Source: Bernardetia sp042180575 (GTDB lineage Bacteria > Bacteroidota > Bacteroidia > Cytophagales > Bernardetiaceae). Taken from it: 64,000 nucleotides of DNA. The notes beneath the pieces are model-generated. The model worked only from the letters and a program-made list of their open reading frames with translations. It was not told where the DNA came from and made no database searches. Position 1 is the stretch's first letter. Each line of letters begins with the position of its first letter. The stretch is taken from assembly GCF_042180575.1 (NCBI RefSeq), contig NZ_CP170094.1, positions 5,456,001 to 5,520,000 on the forward strand. The letters run 5' to 3'. Position numbers and translations under genes: made by a program. Of this stretch, positions 1-9,869 are shown piece by piece.

Positions 1-1092
1 AACAAATAAGAAACACAAAACAGCTCCTGCATAAATAGGAGCAAGAGTAAATCTTTGACTTCCATGATAAAATGGTAGTGAGAGTTCTTCTAGTTGTCTT
101 TCTGAATACTGTCCTGATTGCTTTAGTGCATTATATGTTTGAGAATCTTTGTCTAACATTTCATTGGAAGAACCTCCATATAAGTAAGGAACAAGCAAAG
201 TAAATGTTTCTCCAATTCCTTGACTCCACTCAAAAGCATACGACTTACTAAGTCCTTCATTACTTTGTTGTAACTGACTAGCTTCATTTGTTTTATCAAC
301 AGTTAGTTCTGTTCCTCCACGAGTGGAATAAGAGCTATATTCCATCGTAGTTAGAATCTTTCCAGCATTTACGCCTATTCCCAAAACAAAAGCGACCACT
401 AAAAAAGCTGCTTGCCTCACAAAAACAGGAATTTGATTATTCTTTGCAGAGAAAATAAGTTCATTTATTCCAAAAATCAAACAAATAAAGCCTAAATAAT
501 ACGTAATTTGATAATGACTTGCTTTGACTTCTAACGCCATTCCTAAAGCAGTCAGGGCAAAACCTAACCAATATTTTTTATCAAATGTGAGTTTCATTCC
601 TCCTAAAATAAGTGCAGCATAAGCAATCGCCCAAAGTTTGGTAACATGTCCAACTTCAATTAGAATCAAATTGTAGGTCGTAAAAGCAAAAACTGCCCCT
701 CCGACAGCACTCCAAATAGGTTTAGTACCAAAACACAAAAGCATAATATAGGTACAAAACATAGCCAAAAACAAAAGATGCGCTCCTGTCTGCTCGGCAA
801 AACCTCCACGCAAAATAGCCTCAAAAATAGGCAATGCACCATACGGAAAAATGGGATAAGTCATGTAAGCAGGCATTCCTGAAAACATGCGCCCATTCCA
901 CATAGAAGGTTCGTCGTGAGTTTGCAGGTATTTAGAGCTTTCTTGTACCATTCCTTTATATTGCATCATATCACTTTGTCGAAGTGATTTGTCATCTAAT
1001 AATTCAGGAGCAAAATAAACAAAAGTAAGTAAATAGAAAGCTGCAATAGCAATCAGATGAGGTAGAAGACGAGCAAAAGAAAAGTTTTTCAT
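1..1092 (-). CDS. YfhO-family multi-spanning membrane protein (3' part outside window)
   Basis: The minus-strand frame is open from an ATG at 1092 to the window edge (364 codons, no stop), so only the N-terminal part is seen. The protein starts MKNFSFARLLPHLIAIAAFY, a first membrane helix, followed by a loop with the motifs LRQSDMMQYKGM and MWNGRMFSGMPAYM. These match the start of Bacteroidota YfhO-family proteins (large polytopic proteins related to GT-C glycosyltransferases, often placed in polymer glycosylation or export). The rest is a chain of hydrophobic helices, and the last visible stretch (SQRFTLAPIYAGA) resembles the family's conserved region. Divergent from the SulP gene. Family assignment is fairly secure; substrate unknown. 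Confidence 0.7.
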   Translation of the reverse strand, partial: MKNFSFARLLPHLIAIAAFYLLTFVYFAPELLDDKSLRQSDMMQYKGMVQESSKYLQTHDEPSMWNGRMFSGMPAYMTYPIFPYGALPIFEAILRGGFAEQTGAHLLFLAMFCTYIMLLCFGTKPIWSAVGGAVFAFTTYNLILIEVGHVTKLWAIAYAALILGGMKLTFDKKYWLGFALTALGMALEVKASHYQITYYLGFICLIFGINELIFSAKNNQIPVFVRQAAFLVVAFVLGIGVNAGKILTTMEYSSYSTRGGTELTVDKTNEASQLQQSNEGLSKSYAFEWSQGIGETFTLLVPYLYGGSSNEMLDKDSQTYNALKQSGQYSERQLEELSLPFYHGSQRFTLAPIYAGAVLCFLFV

Positions 1093-1405
1093 GAAATATA
1101 AACTATATAATGATTCTGTTGTAGTTTTTTTAGTGCTACAAATATAGGATATTTTTTTTAGTGTCTAGGCTAACCTAGTGTTACAAAACCAAAGAAATTA
1201 TTCTTATTAAAGTGAAAAATTGTCAGACACCAAAAATATAAGTTTCAAATTAGAGTGAATTTTTGTATGTTTGTTTAAAAGAAAGTATTACTATCAAAAA
1301 CACACCTTTCTTTATTTCCTCAAAAAGTAAAACATCAATTTTTTAAAGTATTTCTAACTACTAAACATAAAAGAAAGTTCTGCTCAATTACTCTTACCAA
1401 TAAAA
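1093..1405. other. Divergent intergenic region
   Basis: A 313-bp AT-rich spacer between the YfhO-like gene (leftward) and the SulP gene (rightward). It must hold promoters for both. I see one Bacteroidota-type promoter candidate towards SulP (listed separately) and no further RNA gene or repeat. Confidence 0.5.
1243..1273 (+). promoter_or_regulatory. Candidate Bacteroidota promoter for the SulP/carbonic anhydrase pair
   Basis: TTTC at 1243-1246 (consensus TTTG), 19-bp spacer, then TATGTTTG at 1266-1273, a perfect match to TAnnTTTG. It would leave a leader of about 125 nt before the ATG at 1406. The -33 box has one mismatch, so this is a moderate call. Confidence 0.35.
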
Positions 1406-3172
1406 ATGCCTACCTCATTTCCTAATATTAATAAAAATGTAAATCCTAGAAAAACACCTTATTCAGAACCAACACTTTTTGGAAATTTTAAATATGATAT
1501 TCCTGCTGGTTTGGTTGTTTTTTTGGTGGCACTCCCATTGTGTTTGGGGATTGCTGTTGCTTCAGATGCTCCTCCTTTTTCTGGTGTCTTAGCTGGTATT
1601 TTGGGTGGTTTGGTTGTTCCTCTGATTAGCCGTTCGGCAATGGGCGTGAGTGGACCTGCTGCTGGTCTGACTGCGATTGTGGTCTTAGGAATTGCAGATA
1701 CAGGTAGTTTTGAACTTTTTTTGTTAGCTGTTTTTTTGGGTGGACTTGTTCAGCTTTTGCTTTTTTTTATGCAAGCAGGAACAATAGCTTATTTTTTACC
1801 TTCTTCAGTTTTGAAAGGAATGCTGGCAGGAATTGGAATGATTTTGATTCTGAAACAGCTTCCTCATGCATTTGGGTATGATGTAGAGGCGTTTAGTGAA
1901 GACGAATTTTGGATTTGGGGAACAGACCAAAATGCTATTACAATGATTTTGGCTGCACTAAAAAAAGCACCTAAAAATCTAAATGCTATTATAATAAGTA
2001 TTGGAAGTTTATTCTTTCTGATTGTTTGGGACAGAATTCCATTTTTGAAAAAACTTTCTTTTCTTCCTGCTGCTTTAATGGCAGTTTTGGTGGGAACGCT
2101 TATTAATGAACTTTATATTTACCTTAATCTTTCCTCTTCTATTTTTTCGCCTTTAGCTTCCTCTCATTTGGTAAATCTTCCAATTACAGAAAGCCTAAAA
2201 AATCTTCAAACGGAATCTAATGCCTCAACAGTAGAGTTTATATCTCTTTCTATTTCTAGCTTTTGGCAACAACTTACTTTTCCTGACTTTTCACTTTGGC
2301 TAACTCACATTAAAGACTGGGATATTTGGGTGTTGGCTTTTACTATTGGTATTGTGGCAAGTATAGCATCACTTCTTACAGTTGAGGCTGTTGATAAACT
2401 AGAGCCTTACAAAAGAAACTCTCCTCTCAATCGTGAACTTTTGGCTCAAGGAGTTGCTAATACTATTGCTGGTCTTATTGGAGCAATTCCTATTACGGCT
2501 GTTATTGTAAGAAGTACAGCAAGTATTAGTGCAGGAGGACGCACTCGTATGGCTGCAATTATACACGGATTACTTTTACTTGTTTCTGTAATTTTTATCA
2601 GTCAATACCTCAATCATATTCCTCTTGCTAGTTTGGCAGCTATTCTTCTAGTAGTAGGTTACAAACTTATCAAACCTTCTACTGTTAAAGAAATTTATCG
2701 AAAAGGACGAGAACAGTTTGTGCCTTTTATTGTAACAGCAGTAGTGATTGTATTTTCAGATTTACTTATCGGAATTTTGGTCGGAATTGCAGTAGGATTT
2801 TTCTTTGTTATTCGTGCCAACGTAAAAACAGCCATTTCTATTAAACAAGTAGGAAGAGATGAGAATCAATTTGAGATTATTTTTAATAAAGATTTATCTT
2901 TTGTCAATCGTGCTTTTTTAAGAGATATTTTTGCTAGAATTCCTAACCATACAACTGTTGTGGTAAATGGAACAAGAGCAAATTTTATTGATAAAGACAT
3001 TGAAGAAACCATCAAAGACTTTATGAAAGGAGCAGAACAACATAATATTCAAGTTACTCTAAAAAATGTAGCTTTTACTAGTTCAGAAGAGGCTATAAAA
3101 GAACATGAAAAGAACAATACTAATGATGAGTTTTTTGAAGAACCTGAATCATCATTACAATCAAAAAAATAA
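1406..3172 (+). CDS. SulP-family inorganic anion transporter (probable bicarbonate)
   Basis: 588 aa, the usual length for bacterial SulP (SLC26-like) permeases. The N-terminal half has hydrophobic helices beginning YDIPAGLVVFLVALPLCLGIA, the conserved family start in which ALPLCLGIA forms part of the substrate site, and GVSGPAAGLTAIV follows. The C-terminal part, from about residue 480, is a degenerate cytoplasmic STAS-like domain ending in a charged tail. The next gene, 31 bp downstream on the same strand, is a beta-carbonic anhydrase. SulP-carbonic anhydrase pairs are a known arrangement for bicarbonate uptake or pH balance, so bicarbonate is the likely substrate, though sulfate cannot be excluded by sequence alone. 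Confidence 0.88.
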   Translation: MPTSFPNINKNVNPRKTPYSEPTLFGNFKYDIPAGLVVFLVALPLCLGIAVASDAPPFSGVLAGILGGLVVPLISRSAMGVSGPAAGLTAIVVLGIADTGSFELFLLAVFLGGLVQLLLFFMQAGTIAYFLPSSVLKGMLAGIGMILILKQLPHAFGYDVEAFSEDEFWIWGTDQNAITMILAALKKAPKNLNAIIISIGSLFFLIVWDRIPFLKKLSFLPAALMAVLVGTLINELYIYLNLSSSIFSPLASSHLVNLPITESLKNLQTESNASTVEFISLSISSFWQQLTFPDFSLWLTHIKDWDIWVLAFTIGIVASIASLLTVEAVDKLEPYKRNSPLNRELLAQGVANTIAGLIGAIPITAVIVRSTASISAGGRTRMAAIIHGLLLLVSVIFISQYLNHIPLASLAAILLVVGYKLIKPSTVKEIYRKGREQFVPFIVTAVVIVFSDLLIGILVGIAVGFFFVIRANVKTAISIKQVGRDENQFEIIFNKDLSFVNRAFLRDIFARIPNHTTVVVNGTRANFIDKDIEETIKDFMKGAEQHNIQVTLKNVAFTSSEEAIKEHEKNNTNDEFFEEPESSLQSKK

Positions 3173-3203
3173 AACCTCTAATACAAACAAACACAAATAA
3201 ATT

Positions 3204-3857
3204 ATGCCAAAATCTTATTTAGATTTATTAGAAAGTAATAAAAAATGGGCTTCAACTGTCCAAACATATAACCCTACGTTTTTTGATGAGTTATCACAAG
3301 GACAACACCCCAATTATTTATGGATTGGTTGTGCTGATAGCCGTGTTCCTGCATCAGAAATTACAGGTGTAGTACCAGGGTCAATTTTTGTCCATCGAAA
3401 TATTGCGAATATGGTAGTTCATACAGATATGAATATGCTAAGTGTTTTGTTTTATGCAGTCAAAGTATTGAAAGTAAAACATATTATTGTGTGTGGACAT
3501 TATGGGTGTGGTGGTGTTATTTCTGCTATGCAAAAAGAAAAATTTGGCTTTATTGATAACTGGCTTCGTCATATAAAAGATGTTTATCGTTTGCATCAAA
3601 CAGAACTAGATGAAATTGAAAATCAAGAAGAGCGAGCAAACAAGTATGTAGAATTAAATGTTATGGAACAAGTATTAAATCTCTCTAAGATTTCTTTTCT
3701 AAATGAAGAATGGGAAAAAGGAGAGTTTCCATATATTCATGGTTGGGTATATAGCTTAAAAGATGGGATTTTGAAAGATTTGAACATTACAACAAATACT
3801 ACAGAAGGTTTGGAATCTATTTTTAAGTTTAGCAAAAAAACAGGTGAAATTTTCTAA
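3204..3857 (+). CDS. can: Beta-class carbonic anhydrase
   Basis: 217 aa. Interconverts CO2 and bicarbonate in the cytoplasm. The zinc-site residues are all present: Cys43, Asp45 and Arg47 in CADSRVP, then His99 and Cys102 in HYGCGG. IFVHRNIANMV and the C-terminal GWVYSLKDGILKDL motif are typical of the family. It lies 31 bp after the SulP transporter and is probably co-transcribed with it, supplying or consuming the anion it carries. Length and motifs are normal; the start at 3204 follows an AT-rich leader and gives the expected N-terminus. Confidence 0.93.
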   Translation: MPKSYLDLLESNKKWASTVQTYNPTFFDELSQGQHPNYLWIGCADSRVPASEITGVVPGSIFVHRNIANMVVHTDMNMLSVLFYAVKVLKVKHIIVCGHYGCGGVISAMQKEKFGFIDNWLRHIKDVYRLHQTELDEIENQEERANKYVELNVMEQVLNLSKISFLNEEWEKGEFPYIHGWVYSLKDGILKDLNITTNTTEGLESIFKFSKKTGEIF

Positions 3858-3976
3858 ATCATAAAAGTCTTAGCTTATAGCAATGATATCAACAAAAAAA
3901 TACAATATTCATTCTTAGATAACTTCAACTCTATCTCTTCTACAAATAAAAAAAATTACATTAACAGCTAATAAAA

Positions 3977-4672
3977 TTGAAAACTTTACTATCAAAAATA
4001 CAAATAAAAATAAATGAACGAGTTTATCTAAAAGACCCAGAAAGCTCTGAACTCGGACGCAAAATTGTGCGTCAAAGTATCATGCTTATCGATACAATAG
4101 GGTTAGAAAATTTTACGTTCAAAAAATTAGCAAAAGAAATTGGTTCGACAGAAGCCTCTGTATATCGTTATTTTGAAAACAAACATAAATTACTCATCTA
4201 TTTAGTTTCATGGTATTGGAATTGGATGGAATATCAGCTTGTCTTTCAAACTAGCAATTTAGAATCTGCTGAAAAAGCACTTGAAAAAGCAATTTCAACA
4301 CTTGCTAGACCGATTGAAGTAGATAATCAATTTGAAACCATCGACGCAACAGCTTTACACAGAATTGTAGTTTCAGAGTCTGCAAAAGCCTATTTGACAA
4401 AAGAAGTAGATAGCGACAACAAAGAAGGTTATTTTGCAAGCTATAAAAGACTTACACATAGAGTAGCAGAAATGATTTTGAAACTTAATCCAAAGTATAA
4501 ATTTCCGAATGCACTTGTTTCTATTATTATGGAAAGTTCGCATCAACAGAGTTATTTTGCTAAACATTTACCAACACTTACAGAAGTGAAAGGAGATGAT
4601 AATGAAGAGAGTTTAATAGAATTTTTGACAGACTTAATTTTTAATGCCTTAAAGGTGGAGAGAAAAAAGTAA
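3977..4672 (+). CDS. TetR/AcrR-family transcriptional regulator
   Basis: 231 aa from a TTG start; no in-frame ATG gives a complete DNA-binding domain. The N-terminal helix-turn-helix is clear: GLENFTFKKLAKEIGSTEAS followed by VYRYFENKHKLLIYLVSWYW, the standard TetR signature. The remaining ~150 residues are helical, as expected for the ligand/dimer domain, without a recognisable ligand class. It precedes the large GMC/hydrolase gene on the same strand by 375 bp; that neighbour is a possible target, but this is only inferred from position. Confidence 0.82.
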   Translation: MKTLLSKIQIKINERVYLKDPESSELGRKIVRQSIMLIDTIGLENFTFKKLAKEIGSTEASVYRYFENKHKLLIYLVSWYWNWMEYQLVFQTSNLESAEKALEKAISTLARPIEVDNQFETIDATALHRIVVSESAKAYLTKEVDSDNKEGYFASYKRLTHRVAEMILKLNPKYKFPNALVSIIMESSHQQSYFAKHLPTLTEVKGDDNEESLIEFLTDLIFNALKVERKK

Positions 4673-5047
4673 TACCGAAAACAGACTGAAAGTAGTAAGG
4701 GCAAAATAGTTTTTATTTTCGTATAACACTCTTCCAGACTGTGGAATAGATAAAATACTGCTTTTTTTGTTCAGACAAGATGTCTCAACTACCATAAATA
4801 CAAACTGTGATAAAGTTTAATTAATTATCTTTCAAAATACCTAAAACAGAAGTAAGTCTTTTATCATAATTTGATAGAAGACTTTTTTTGATAAAATATT
4901 TTAAGTTACAAGTTGTTGATTTTCAATATTTTATGCAATTTATGATTCATCATTTACCATTTACCATTTTTTAATTCTATGTATTTTTCATTTTTTTAAG
5001 TAGATTAGTGAAAGAAATAACTTCACTCTAAATCTTACTAAAATTCT
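4673..5047. other. Intergenic region with one terminator
   Basis: 375 bp, very AT-rich. It contains a terminator-like hairpin near 4854-4889 and a short direct repeat (CATTTACCATTTACCA, around 4952-4968). I see no gene. Confidence 0.5.
4854..4889 (+). terminator. Intrinsic terminator-like hairpin after the TetR gene
   Basis: AAGTCTTTTATCA pairs imperfectly with TGATAGAAGACTT around a short loop, followed by a T run (TTTTTTTG). It lies 180 bp past the TetR stop codon. Confidence 0.5.
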
Positions 5048-8000
5048 ATGAAAAATCGTCGCTTATCCAAGCCTATCGAAAAAATGCTGCCTCATTATGA
5101 TGTGGTTGTGATTGGTTCGGGTTATGGAGGTTCAATTACTGCCTCTCGCCTTTCTCGTGCAGGAAAAAAAGTGTGTCTATTAGAAAGAGGAAAAGAATAC
5201 CTCACAGGAGAATTTCCAGATACACAAACAGAAGCTGCTTCAAATATGCAGTTCAATCTGAATAATAAAAGAATGGGTTCTAAATCTGCTCTTTATGATT
5301 TTTGGATAGATGATGATATAAATGTGTTTAAAGGCTGTGGCTTGGGTGGTACTTCACTTGTCAATGCAAACGTTTCTATTCGTCCAGAAAAATGGGTTCT
5401 CAAAGAAAACGTATTTCCAAAAATTCTACAAGATGAATCTGAAAACCCTGAAAGTGACTTAGAAGAAGGCTATCGTTTAGCCTATCAAATGCTCAAACCA
5501 AATCCTTACCCAGAAAATTTTCCCAAACTAGACAAATTAGAAGCCCATCGAAAATCTGCAAAGGCAATGAATCAGCCTTTTTACAAAACAGATATTAATG
5601 TCAATTTTGATATTGATGGAAAAAATCATGTAGGTGTTGAGCAAAAGCCTTGTAATCTTTGTGGCGATTGTGTTTCGGGCTGTAATGTGGGTGCAAAAAA
5701 CACAACCATGATGAATTATCTACCCGATGCCGTCAATTTTGGTGCAGATATTTTTGTCGAATGTTCGGTTTCACATTTAGAAAAAAGTGGAATACAATGG
5801 ATAGTTCATTTTGAGCTTTTGGGAGCGCAACGAGAAAAATTTGATGCCCCTGAAATGTATGTAACAGCAGATACAGTAGTTTTGTCAGCAGGAACATTAG
5901 GTTCTACCGAAATTATGCTTCGTTCTAGGGATAAAGGATTAGAAGTTTCGGATAAATTAGGTCATCATTTTTCTGGAAATGGCGATGTTTTGGGTTTTGG
6001 ATATAATACAGAACAAAAAATAAATGCAATCGGAAGAGGGCAACATTTGGATAAAGAAAATCCTGTTGGTCCTTGTATTACTTCTGTAATTGACCTTAGA
6101 AAAACAGAACATAAAGAAGAGGGAATGATTTTGGAAGAAGGTTCTACTCCTTCACCAATGGCAAAGTTTTTCCCTGAATTTATGGCTACTATGGCTACTT
6201 TAGCAGGAAAAGATGAAAGTAAAGACGGTTTTGTAAGCGAAGTAAAGGAGAAAAAGAGAGAACTAGAAAGTGTTGTTCGTGGTCCTTATAAAGGTGCAAC
6301 CCAAAATACACAAGTATATCTCATCATGACGCACGATAAAAGTGCAGGAATATTGACCTTAAAAGATAATCGCTTACAGATTGCATGGAAAGATGTAGGA
6401 CACGAAGAAATATTCAAAAAAGCCAGCGACCGTATAGGAGAAGCTACAAAAGCACTCAAAGGAACAAGTGTTCCAAATCCAACATGGACAAAAATTTTTA
6501 ATCAAGACCTCGTAACAGTTCATCCTCTTGGAGGTTGTATTATGGGCGAAGATACTCGTGAAGGCGTTGTGAACCATAAAGGACAGGTGTATTGTACAAA
6601 AGCAGATGAAGACCAAGTATATGAAAATCTTTATATTGCTGATGGTTCGATTGTTCCTCGTTCATTAGGTGCAAATCCACTTCTTACTATTTCGGCACTT
6701 TCAGAGCGAATTTGTAAGATTATGGCAAGAGAAAAAGGTTGGGAAATCAATTATAATTTGCCTTCAAAACCTTCTATTTTGAAAGAACAAGAAAAAATGC
6801 CTATTGGAATTCAGTTTACTGAAACCATGAAAGGATTTATTAATCATAAAACAGTCGAAGAATCAAAATGTGAAACACCAAAGCAGTTTGAAAGAGAATA
6901 TGATTTAGGAAAGTCCAAAAATCAAGAATTTAAAATTACTTTAACTGTAATTTGTGAAGATTTGGAAAAAATGTTGGATGAAAAAGAGCATTTATCAAGA
7001 ATGGTCGGAACAGTAGAAGCTCCTTCACTTTCAGCAGACCCACTTTTGATTAGTGAAGGAAGTTTTCAGCTTTTTATAGATTATGAAGGAGAAATGGAAA
7101 CTAAACGAATGCTGTATAAAGCCAAATTATTCAATCCAAGTGGAGAAAGCTATAGTTTTGAAGGCTACAAAACCATACGAGACGGTAAAGGTTTTGATAT
7201 GTGGAGCGACACAACTACGCTTTATACGACTGTTTATGCTGACACAGAAAGCATGACAGAAGATATAATTGATAAAGATGAAAAATATATCAAATCACAG
7301 GGAATAATTCATGTTCATTTGACAGATTTTGTGAAGCAAATGACAACCATGAAAGCTCTTCATGCAGATACAACGACCGAAAAACTAAAAGCTCTTTATA
7401 GTTTTGGGAAGTATTTTGCAGGCAATCTTTATGATACCTATGGAGGGGTTTTGGCTAAAGATTCGTTATTTAATCCTACTGCGCCACCACGAAAAAAACG
7501 TCCATTACGTGCGCCTGAGCCACAAATTTATCCAGTCAAAACTTCTGATGGTGTCAATCTTCTTCTTACTCGTTATGATGGAAGAGACAGAGAAGCATTA
7601 GAAGATGGTATAAATAAAGGTTCGGTAATGCTCGCTCATGGGTTTAGTGTTTCTGGACTTATTTTCGAAATTGATACGCCAGATACAAATATGGTAGAAT
7701 ATCTTTGCGCCCATGGATATGATGTTTGGGTGATGGAATACCGTACAAGTATTGCACTTCCGTCTGCAAAAGACCAATGTACGGCTGATGATATTGCCAT
7801 GAAAGATTTTCCTGCTTGTGTAGATAAAATTTTGAAAATTACAGGCGAAAAAGATATTCAACTCTTTACACATTGTGTGGGTGCAATTACTGGAGTTATG
7901 GCGATGTTGGGAGGATTAAAAGGTGTACGTTCGATGGTTTGTTTTCAAGTAGCTGCTGATATTATTGGAGGCGAACAAATTAAACTCAAAGCTGCTGCAC

Positions 8001-8554
8001 ATGTTCCGACACTTCTCAAAAAATTTGGAATAGAAACGATGACTGCTTACACAGATACAAATGCAGGTTGGTTGGATAAAGCCTTAAACACAGCGGTAAA
8101 AGCCTATTCTGCTGTTTTGGGTTCGGATACAAATGATTCTATCGCCAACCGAGTTACGTTTATGTTTTCTACTTTGTATGAAAAAGAAAATATTGATGAG
8201 AAAACATTTGATTCTTTTCATGAAATGTTTGGAGTAACGAATCTTACTACTTACGAGCAGCTTACACTGATGTCAAGAGAAAAAGAATTGCGTAATGCTG
8301 AGGGAGAAGATGTTTATTTACCTCACGCAAAAGAGCGTTTGAATATTCCGATGTGTTTTGTTCATGGAGAAAAAAATGAAGTTTTTGTGCCAGAAGCAAC
8401 CGAAAGAACCTATAATCGTCTCAAAAATCTAAATCCAGAGCAGCATTACGAACGTCACGTAATAGAAGGGTATGGACACCAAGATTGCGTTATCGGAAAA
8501 AATGCTGATAGAGATGTTTGGCATCATGTAGTGGCATTTTTGGATAAAAATTAG
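5048..8554 (+). CDS. GMC-type FAD oxidoreductase fused to an alpha/beta hydrolase (cholesterol-oxidase-like)
   Basis: 1168 aa. Residues ~15-570 form a GMC oxidoreductase: Rossmann motif VVIGSGYGGS (20-29), GLGGTSLVNANVS, and the C-terminal HPLGGC and ANPLLTISAL motifs near the active site. Around residue 202 there is a CNLCGDCVSGC cysteine cluster, as in the long cholesterol-oxidase-like family. A linker domain of unknown role spans ~590-800. From ~830 comes an alpha/beta hydrolase: LAHGFSVSG oxyanion loop (~862), a nucleophile elbow reading HCVGAITG (~941), and a likely catalytic His in EGYGHQDC (~1141). The elbow has Cys where Ser is usual. Such fusions are tied to sterol or lipid oxidation, but the substrate here is unknown. 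Single gene; the neighbouring TetR may control it. Confidence 0.85.
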   Translation: MKNRRLSKPIEKMLPHYDVVVIGSGYGGSITASRLSRAGKKVCLLERGKEYLTGEFPDTQTEAASNMQFNLNNKRMGSKSALYDFWIDDDINVFKGCGLGGTSLVNANVSIRPEKWVLKENVFPKILQDESENPESDLEEGYRLAYQMLKPNPYPENFPKLDKLEAHRKSAKAMNQPFYKTDINVNFDIDGKNHVGVEQKPCNLCGDCVSGCNVGAKNTTMMNYLPDAVNFGADIFVECSVSHLEKSGIQWIVHFELLGAQREKFDAPEMYVTADTVVLSAGTLGSTEIMLRSRDKGLEVSDKLGHHFSGNGDVLGFGYNTEQKINAIGRGQHLDKENPVGPCITSVIDLRKTEHKEEGMILEEGSTPSPMAKFFPEFMATMATLAGKDESKDGFVSEVKEKKRELESVVRGPYKGATQNTQVYLIMTHDKSAGILTLKDNRLQIAWKDVGHEEIFKKASDRIGEATKALKGTSVPNPTWTKIFNQDLVTVHPLGGCIMGEDTREGVVNHKGQVYCTKADEDQVYENLYIADGSIVPRSLGANPLLTISALSERICKIMAREKGWEINYNLPSKPSILKEQEKMPIGIQFTETMKGFINHKTVEESKCETPKQFEREYDLGKSKNQEFKITLTVICEDLEKMLDEKEHLSRMVGTVEAPSLSADPLLISEGSFQLFIDYEGEMETKRMLYKAKLFNPSGESYSFEGYKTIRDGKGFDMWSDTTTLYTTVYADTESMTEDIIDKDEKYIKSQGIIHVHLTDFVKQMTTMKALHADTTTEKLKALYSFGKYFAGNLYDTYGGVLAKDSLFNPTAPPRKKRPLRAPEPQIYPVKTSDGVNLLLTRYDGRDREALEDGINKGSVMLAHGFSVSGLIFEIDTPDTNMVEYLCAHGYDVWVMEYRTSIALPSAKDQCTADDIAMKDFPACVDKILKITGEKDIQLFTHCVGAITGVMAMLGGLKGVRSMVCFQVAADIIGGEQIKLKAAAHVPTLLKKFGIETMTAYTDTNAGWLDKALNTAVKAYSAVLGSDTNDSIANRVTFMFSTLYEKENIDEKTFDSFHEMFGVTNLTTYEQLTLMSREKELRNAEGEDVYLPHAKERLNIPMCFVHGEKNEVFVPEATERTYNRLKNLNPEQHYERHVIEGYGHQDCVIGKNADRDVWHHVVAFLDKN

Positions 8555-8577
8555 AATATAAATTTTAAATAAAAAAA

Positions 8578-8628
8578 GGCTCTCTGATAATTTTTGTAAT
8601 AAAAAAAAACAAAAATTGTCAGAGAACC
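8578..8628. terminator. Bidirectional terminator between convergent genes
   Basis: A long near-perfect hairpin: GGCTCTCTGATAATTTTTGT (8578-8597) pairs with ACAAAAATTGTCAGAGAACC (8609-8628) around an A-rich loop. A/T tracts on both sides suit termination of both the GMC gene (left) and the kinase gene (right, minus strand). Confidence 0.85.
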
Positions 8629-8642
8629 AAAAATAACTTAAA

Positions 8643-9869
8643 TCACTCACTTGTTGATAATATAATTCTAAAGGTAGTTCCTTTGCCTACTTCTGATTTC
8701 AAGACACTAATTTTTCCGTTATGATATTGTTCTACAATTCTTCTTGCTAGAGTAAGCCCTAGTCCCCAACCTCGTTTTTTTGTAGTAAATCCAGGGCGAA
8801 AAACGGTTTTAATCTGACTTTGTGGAATTCCTTTTCCAGTATCTGTTATGTCTAAAATGAGTTGTTTCTGACTTCTATCTGAAGAAAAAAACAAAGTAAT
8901 ACTTCCTTTCCCTCCTGTTTCTGTCATTGCATCAACAGCATTTTTACAAATATTTTCAATTACCCATTCAAAAAGAGGTTTGTTTATTTTTGCATATAAT
9001 TTTGCATTTTTGTTGGCTCTAATAGTGAGTTTTACTTTGGTAGAAATTCGTTTTTTAAGGTATTCTGTTACGCCTTCTACCACTTCCAATACATTTTCAG
9101 AACTCAAATCAGGTATAGAACCAATACTTGAAAAACGACCTGTTATCATAGTAAGTCTTGCAATATCCTTTTCTATTTCTTGCAAAATATCTTCTTCAAC
9201 ACTTTGGTCTGCTCTAAAATATTCTACCCACGCCATAAGTGCAGAAAGAGGTGTGCCGAGTTGATGTGCTGTTTCTTTGGCAAGACCCACCCAAACTCTA
9301 TTTTGTTCGGCTCGCCTAGAAGAACTAAATAAGAAATAAGCAAAAATCAAAAAAGCAGTAATAAGTGAAAGTTGGGCATACGGAAAGTATTTGAGTTGTG
9401 TTAGAAGTGTAGAGTTTTCATAATAAATATAATATTTCCACTCTTCTGAAACTTTTACTTCGATGGCTGGATGTGATTCTTTCATCGAAACCAAACGTTC
9501 TTTTAAGACTTTTTCTTTTTCTTCTTGTGTAGCATTTTTCTTAAATTCAACATTTCTAGATTCACTAGGATTACCTTCTGCATCAGCTATAATCATGGGA
9601 ATAGATTGATTTCCCTGCAAGATATTTGTAACCAAAAAATTAAGCATTAAACTATCTTCTACTTGTACTGCTAGTTCTTGTGCTTTTGCTACCAAATCAA
9701 TTTGTTCTTGTTCACGCTCTGCCAAACTATCTACCAATTCGTTGGTATAGTAAAGTGAAGCCAAACCAATAAAAGAAGCAAATAGAATAACAATCCATTT
9801 GAGTTTAGAAGGAGATTGATTGAGAGAAAGCATAGTTTTTGACTGATAATTGAGTACTTTTGCAGTCAA
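8643..9869 (-). CDS. Membrane sensor histidine kinase
   Basis: 408 aa (or 396 if it starts at the second Met, 9833). One membrane helix at ~24-42, an extracytoplasmic region of about 120 residues with no recognised sensor domain, a second helix at ~165-182, then the kinase core. The H-box is AKETAHQLGTPLSALMAW with His202 as phosphoacceptor. The N-box (NICKNAVDAM), G1 (DTGKGIP) and G2 (GWGLGLTLARRIV) are intact, so it should be active. No response regulator lies next to it, making it an orphan kinase; signal and partner cannot be read from the sequence. It converges on the GMC gene across a shared terminator. Confidence 0.88.
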   Translation of the reverse strand: MTAKVLNYQSKTMLSLNQSPSKLKWIVILFASFIGLASLYYTNELVDSLAEREQEQIDLVAKAQELAVQVEDSLMLNFLVTNILQGNQSIPMIIADAEGNPSESRNVEFKKNATQEEKEKVLKERLVSMKESHPAIEVKVSEEWKYYIYYENSTLLTQLKYFPYAQLSLITAFLIFAYFLFSSSRRAEQNRVWVGLAKETAHQLGTPLSALMAWVEYFRADQSVEEDILQEIEKDIARLTMITGRFSSIGSIPDLSSENVLEVVEGVTEYLKKRISTKVKLTIRANKNAKLYAKINKPLFEWVIENICKNAVDAMTETGGKGSITLFFSSDRSQKQLILDITDTGKGIPQSQIKTVFRPGFTTKKRGWGLGLTLARRIVEQYHNGKISVLKSEVGKGTTFRIILSTSE

